From assembly GCA_051646055.1 (NCBI GenBank), contig JBOFCM010000196.1, forward strand, positions 1 through 8,893: a DNA stretch of 8,893 nt, written 5' to 3'. Position numbers and translations under genes: made by a program. The notes beneath the pieces were generated by a model. It was not told the origin of the DNA and ran no database searches. It worked only from the letters and a program-made list of their open reading frames with translations. Source of the DNA: JAGNZR01 sp051646055. Its GTDB lineage: Bacteria > Fusobacteriota > Fusobacteriia > Fusobacteriales > Fusobacteriaceae. This document shows, piece after piece, positions 6,823 to 8,893 of this stretch; position 1 is the stretch's first letter, and every line of letters begins with the position of its first letter.

Positions 6823-7630
6823 GTTTATCCTCCCTTATTCCTTGAATCAGTTCCATTACATTGGAAGGATTTTTTTTATATCCCCATTTTCTGAAAATTT
6901 TTGTGATAGAAACTATTTCCGGAGGTTCCAGTCCGGCTTTTTCCAAGGTGACCTCATCCAGCAATATATCAGTTTTAGGATAGTATCTTATTTCACCGTC
7001 TGAAAGAATAGTTACGCTGTCTCCATATTGGATAACATCCTCCATAAAATGTGAAATTTGGAAAACTGTAACTCCTCTCTCTCGAAGTTTTTTTATCACG
7101 GAAAAAAATAGCTCTTTGCTTTCAATATCCAGACCTACTGTGGGCTCGTCCAGTATGAGAATACTCGGATCTGTTATTATTATGGAAGCCAGTGCCACCA
7201 TTCTTTTTTGTCCTCCGCTCAATTCAAAGGGAGATCTTTCTAAAATATTTTCAGAGAGATTCAAAAAATGCATAATCTCTTTCAGCTTTATCTCTCTTTT
7301 ATCCTTGTTCTTTTCTCTTTTTTTCAGATTAAAAAGTATCTCTTCCCTTATAGTATGATTAAAAAACTGCTTATCTGTATACTGAAACATTATTCCGCTA
7401 TCATCTCTGAATTTTTTTAATCCCTCTTTTTTATTCAAAGATTCTCCCAAATAAAAAACTTCTCCTCCAAGAGGCTCTCTTAGTTTTGAAAGAGTCTGAA
7501 GAAAAGTAGATTTTCCTGTACCTGTGGTTCCTACTATAAAGTGCCACATATCTTTCCTGTATTCCATATCTATATTTTTTAAAATAGCTCTTTCATAGCC
7601 ACACGAGAGATTTTTTATAAGGAATCCCAT
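6809..7630 (-). CDS. ecfA2: ECF transporter ATP-binding protein, A2-like
   Basis: This is one of two cytoplasmic ATPases that power the ECF transporter. It has 273 residues. Walker A is GTTGTGKS (34-41), the Q-loop is MFQYTDKQFF (Q83), the ABC signature is LSGGQKR (137-143), Walker B is LILDEP (158-163) and the switch histidine is H194. All catalytic features are intact, so it should hydrolyse ATP. The Q-loop with an aromatic pair, FQY...QFF, resembles the second ATPase (EcfA2) of group II ECF modules. The ATG has AGGTGA upstream. It overlaps ecfA1 by 16 nt and ecfT by 14 nt, so the three are probably made in a fixed ratio by coupled translation. Confidence 0.92.
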   Translation of the reverse strand: MGFLIKNLSCGYERAILKNIDMEYRKDMWHFIVGTTGTGKSTFLQTLSKLREPLGGEVFYLGESLNKKEGLKKFRDDSGIMFQYTDKQFFNHTIREEILFNLKKREKNKDKREIKLKEIMHFLNLSENILERSPFELSGGQKRMVALASIIITDPSILILDEPTVGLDIESKELFFSVIKKLRERGVTVFQISHFMEDVIQYGDSVTILSDGEIRYYPKTDILLDEVTLEKAGLEPPEIVSITKIFRKWGYKKNPSNVMELIQGIREDKHGKI

Positions 7631-8427
7631 ATCTTTTCACCTGCTTTCTCAAGATTAAAAATCTCCTCAGTTATATCTATGGAGTAGTTCTGATAGAGCT
7701 CCCTCGCTAACTGAAAAGAACTCGGAAGAGAGAGGGAATATTTTTCCCTTTGAATCAACAGATCTTTTATAAATTCTATCTTATCCCCCCTAAAAATTAT
7801 CTCACCTTTTTCAAGAGAGATAATTTTCCTACAGTATTCCAGCTCTTTAAGGTGATGGGAAACAATGACAACAGCTGTTCCCATCCTATTTATCTCTCCT
7901 AATATCTCCATTATTCTTAGACGATTCTTCGAGTCCAACATAGACGTCGGTTCATCTAAAACAAGAATTTCAGGCTCCATTACCATGGCAGAGGCTATAC
8001 ATAGTCTCTGTTTCTCTCCTCCTGAGAGAGTCTGGATTTCAGAATTTTTTTTATGGCTGAGACCCGTAATTTCCAGAGCATTGTCTATCCTTTTTCTCAT
8101 CTCATCTGGTGCAATACCGTAATTTTCCATGGCAAATGCCAGTTCACTCTCCACTTTGTGTGAGACAATCTGTTCATCTGGATTTTGAAAAACTAGAGCC
8201 ATTCTCTCTCTTCCATAATATATATCCTCATCCAAATCTTTTCCATGAAAATATATCTTCCCGGACTTTTTCTTTTCTATTCCGAAGATAAGCTTCAGCA
8301 ATGTAGATTTTCCAGAACCATTCTTTCCCAGTATCATAAGAAAATCTCCCTTCTGGATTTCTAAATCGAGCTTTTCAAAAATTTTATTTTCTTGGTATGA
8401 AAATTCTATATCCTCCAACTTTAACAT
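7615..8427 (-). CDS. ecfA1: ECF transporter ATP-binding protein, A1-like
   Basis: This is the partner ATPase of the ECF module, 270 residues. It has Walker A GKNGSGKS (34-41), Q-loop VFQNPDEQIVSHKV (Q81), ABC signature LSGGEKQR (134-141), Walker B LVLDEP (155-160) and switch H191. The NPDxQIV segment after the Q-loop is the hallmark of EcfA1/CbiO-type ATPases and differs from the A2-like neighbour, so the pair forms a heterodimer. The ATG at 8427 lies inside the end of the TudS-like gene (7-nt overlap) and has only a weak ribosome site. Its translation therefore probably depends on the upstream gene. The C-terminal 50 residues beyond the ABC core are less typical. Confidence 0.92.
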   Translation of the reverse strand: MLKLEDIEFSYQENKIFEKLDLEIQKGDFLMILGKNGSGKSTLLKLIFGIEKKKSGKIYFHGKDLDEDIYYGRERMALVFQNPDEQIVSHKVESELAFAMENYGIAPDEMRKRIDNALEITGLSHKKNSEIQTLSGGEKQRLCIASAMVMEPEILVLDEPTSMLDSKNRLRIMEILGEINRMGTAVVIVSHHLKELEYCRKIISLEKGEIIFRGDKIEFIKDLLIQREKYSLSLPSSFQLARELYQNYSIDITEEIFNLEKAGEKIWDSL

Positions 8428-8893
8428 AGAACATCGTCCACATCTCTGAATTCCAGTTCTATCCCTTTTTCTTTCAGAAGTTTTTGAAATATCTCCATAT
8501 ATAACCCCATCTCTTGAACCATTTTTACCCTAGATGAGATATCCTCTAAATCCCTATAGTTCCATGCTTCTCCACACCAATCTCCACTGCATGTAAGAGA
8601 AACCCCGCAGCTTGGGCTACCTTTAATTCCATATATTCCTAAAATTTCATATCCATTTCTTCTGTAATCCTGGATAAGGTCAACTGTTTCTCTCAATTTT
8701 TTTTCAGCTGGATTTATAAAGCCCGAATGTTGAAACTGCTCTTTCACATGGCCCCATCTCTTCAAACCGTAAACCTCTGTTTCTGGGCATGGAAGCTGTA
8801 TTATACCTATATTTTCCTCCATACATCTGCTGATAAATCCTCTGAACTCTTTCATCTCCTTTCCGTACGGGAGAACTACAGAGTTCTGGTTCA
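8421..8893 (-). CDS. TudS/DUF523-related putative desulfidase; 5' end outside window
   Basis: The visible 156 residues open with NQNSVVLPYGKEM at the window edge and run to a TAA at 8421-8423. The PCPE and GSPSCGV segments match conserved cysteine motifs of DUF523 (TudS, thiouracil/4-thiouridine desulfidase). There, three cysteines hold a [4Fe-4S] cluster that removes sulfur from a substrate. The first of those cysteines would lie just before the NQNS segment, outside the window. I believe this is the subgroup named after C. difficile CD3072, whose neighbour is annotated as an ECF S component; this is from memory. An ATG at 8855 is internal, because the reading frame and the family motif continue upstream of it. 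The gene is co-directional and overlaps ecfA1 by 7 nt, so it belongs to the ECF operon. The actual substrate is unknown. Confidence 0.8.
   Translation of the reverse strand, partial: NQNSVVLPYGKEMKEFRGFISRCMEENIGIIQLPCPETEVYGLKRWGHVKEQFQHSGFINPAEKKLRETVDLIQDYRRNGYEILGIYGIKGSPSCGVSLTCSGDWCGEAWNYRDLEDISSRVKMVQEMGLYMEIFQKLLKEKGIELEFRDVDDVLC

Noticed and set aside
6124..8427. Cobalt transporter CbiQO
   Set aside because: Two different ATPases and no cbiM or cbiN are seen. An A1/A2/T general ECF module fits better, though the substrate is open.
8421..8855. ATG at 8855 as start of the TudS-like gene
   Set aside because: The frame stays open to the window edge and encodes the family-like NQNS segment. 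The AGGAG next to this ATG has no spacer, so it is a poor ribosome site.
1..8893. CRISPR array, tRNA, rRNA, insertion sequence or prophage signatures
   Set aside because: On reading both strands I found no spaced direct repeats, transposase or integrase, terminal inverted repeats or tRNA-like cloverleaf. Nearly all the sequence is occupied by identified genes.

Overview
The window looks like the chromosome of a low-GC, strictly or mainly anaerobic bacterium. The reasons are its AT-rich composition, strong AGGAGG-type ribosome binding sites, AGA-rich arginine usage, an anaerobe-type hybrid cluster protein and an AsrABC-type sulfite reductase. A Fusobacteriota or clostridial host fits best, but this is inference and no marker gene in the window settles it.

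Layout. (1) Positions 1-1547, minus strand: hcp, the hybrid cluster protein, with its C-terminal end cut off by the window edge. (2) 1548-1803: a divergent control region. It holds a CRP-type palindrome (GTGA-N6-TCAC) centred at 1671.5 and a perfect TATAAT at 1701-1706. (3) 1804-6064, plus strand: a tight five-gene operon of an FNT-family channel, asrA, asrB, asrC and a CRP/FNR-family regulator. Gaps are 14 and 9 nt, and two junctions overlap. (4) 6070-6117: a 20-bp perfect hairpin flanked by A and T runs, acting as a shared terminator for converging operons. (5) 6124-8893, minus strand: ecfT, ecfA2, ecfA1 and a TudS/DUF523-related gene cut by the right edge. In transcription order this operon runs tudS-like, ecfA1, ecfA2, ecfT, with every junction overlapping.

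How the genes work together. AsrB probably takes electrons from NAD(P)H through FAD and a [2Fe-2S] cluster. AsrA passes them through two [4Fe-4S] clusters, and AsrC reduces sulfite to sulfide at siroheme. The FNT protein probably lets hydrosulfide out, and perhaps small oxyanions in. Hcp reduces NO or hydroxylamine. The regulator at the end of the asr operon carries a CRP-like RETVSR recognition helix that should read GTGA half-sites. The only clear site of that kind I found in the control region sits exactly where a class II activator would bind for the TATAAT promoter. This suggests a self-encoded regulator of both sulfite reduction and hcp.

The second operon pairs an energy-coupling-factor (ECF) transporter motor with a desulfidase-like protein. 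Its substrate-binding S component is not in the window. A thio-compound salvage system is the most interesting hypothesis here, and it lies next to the sulfur-respiration operon.
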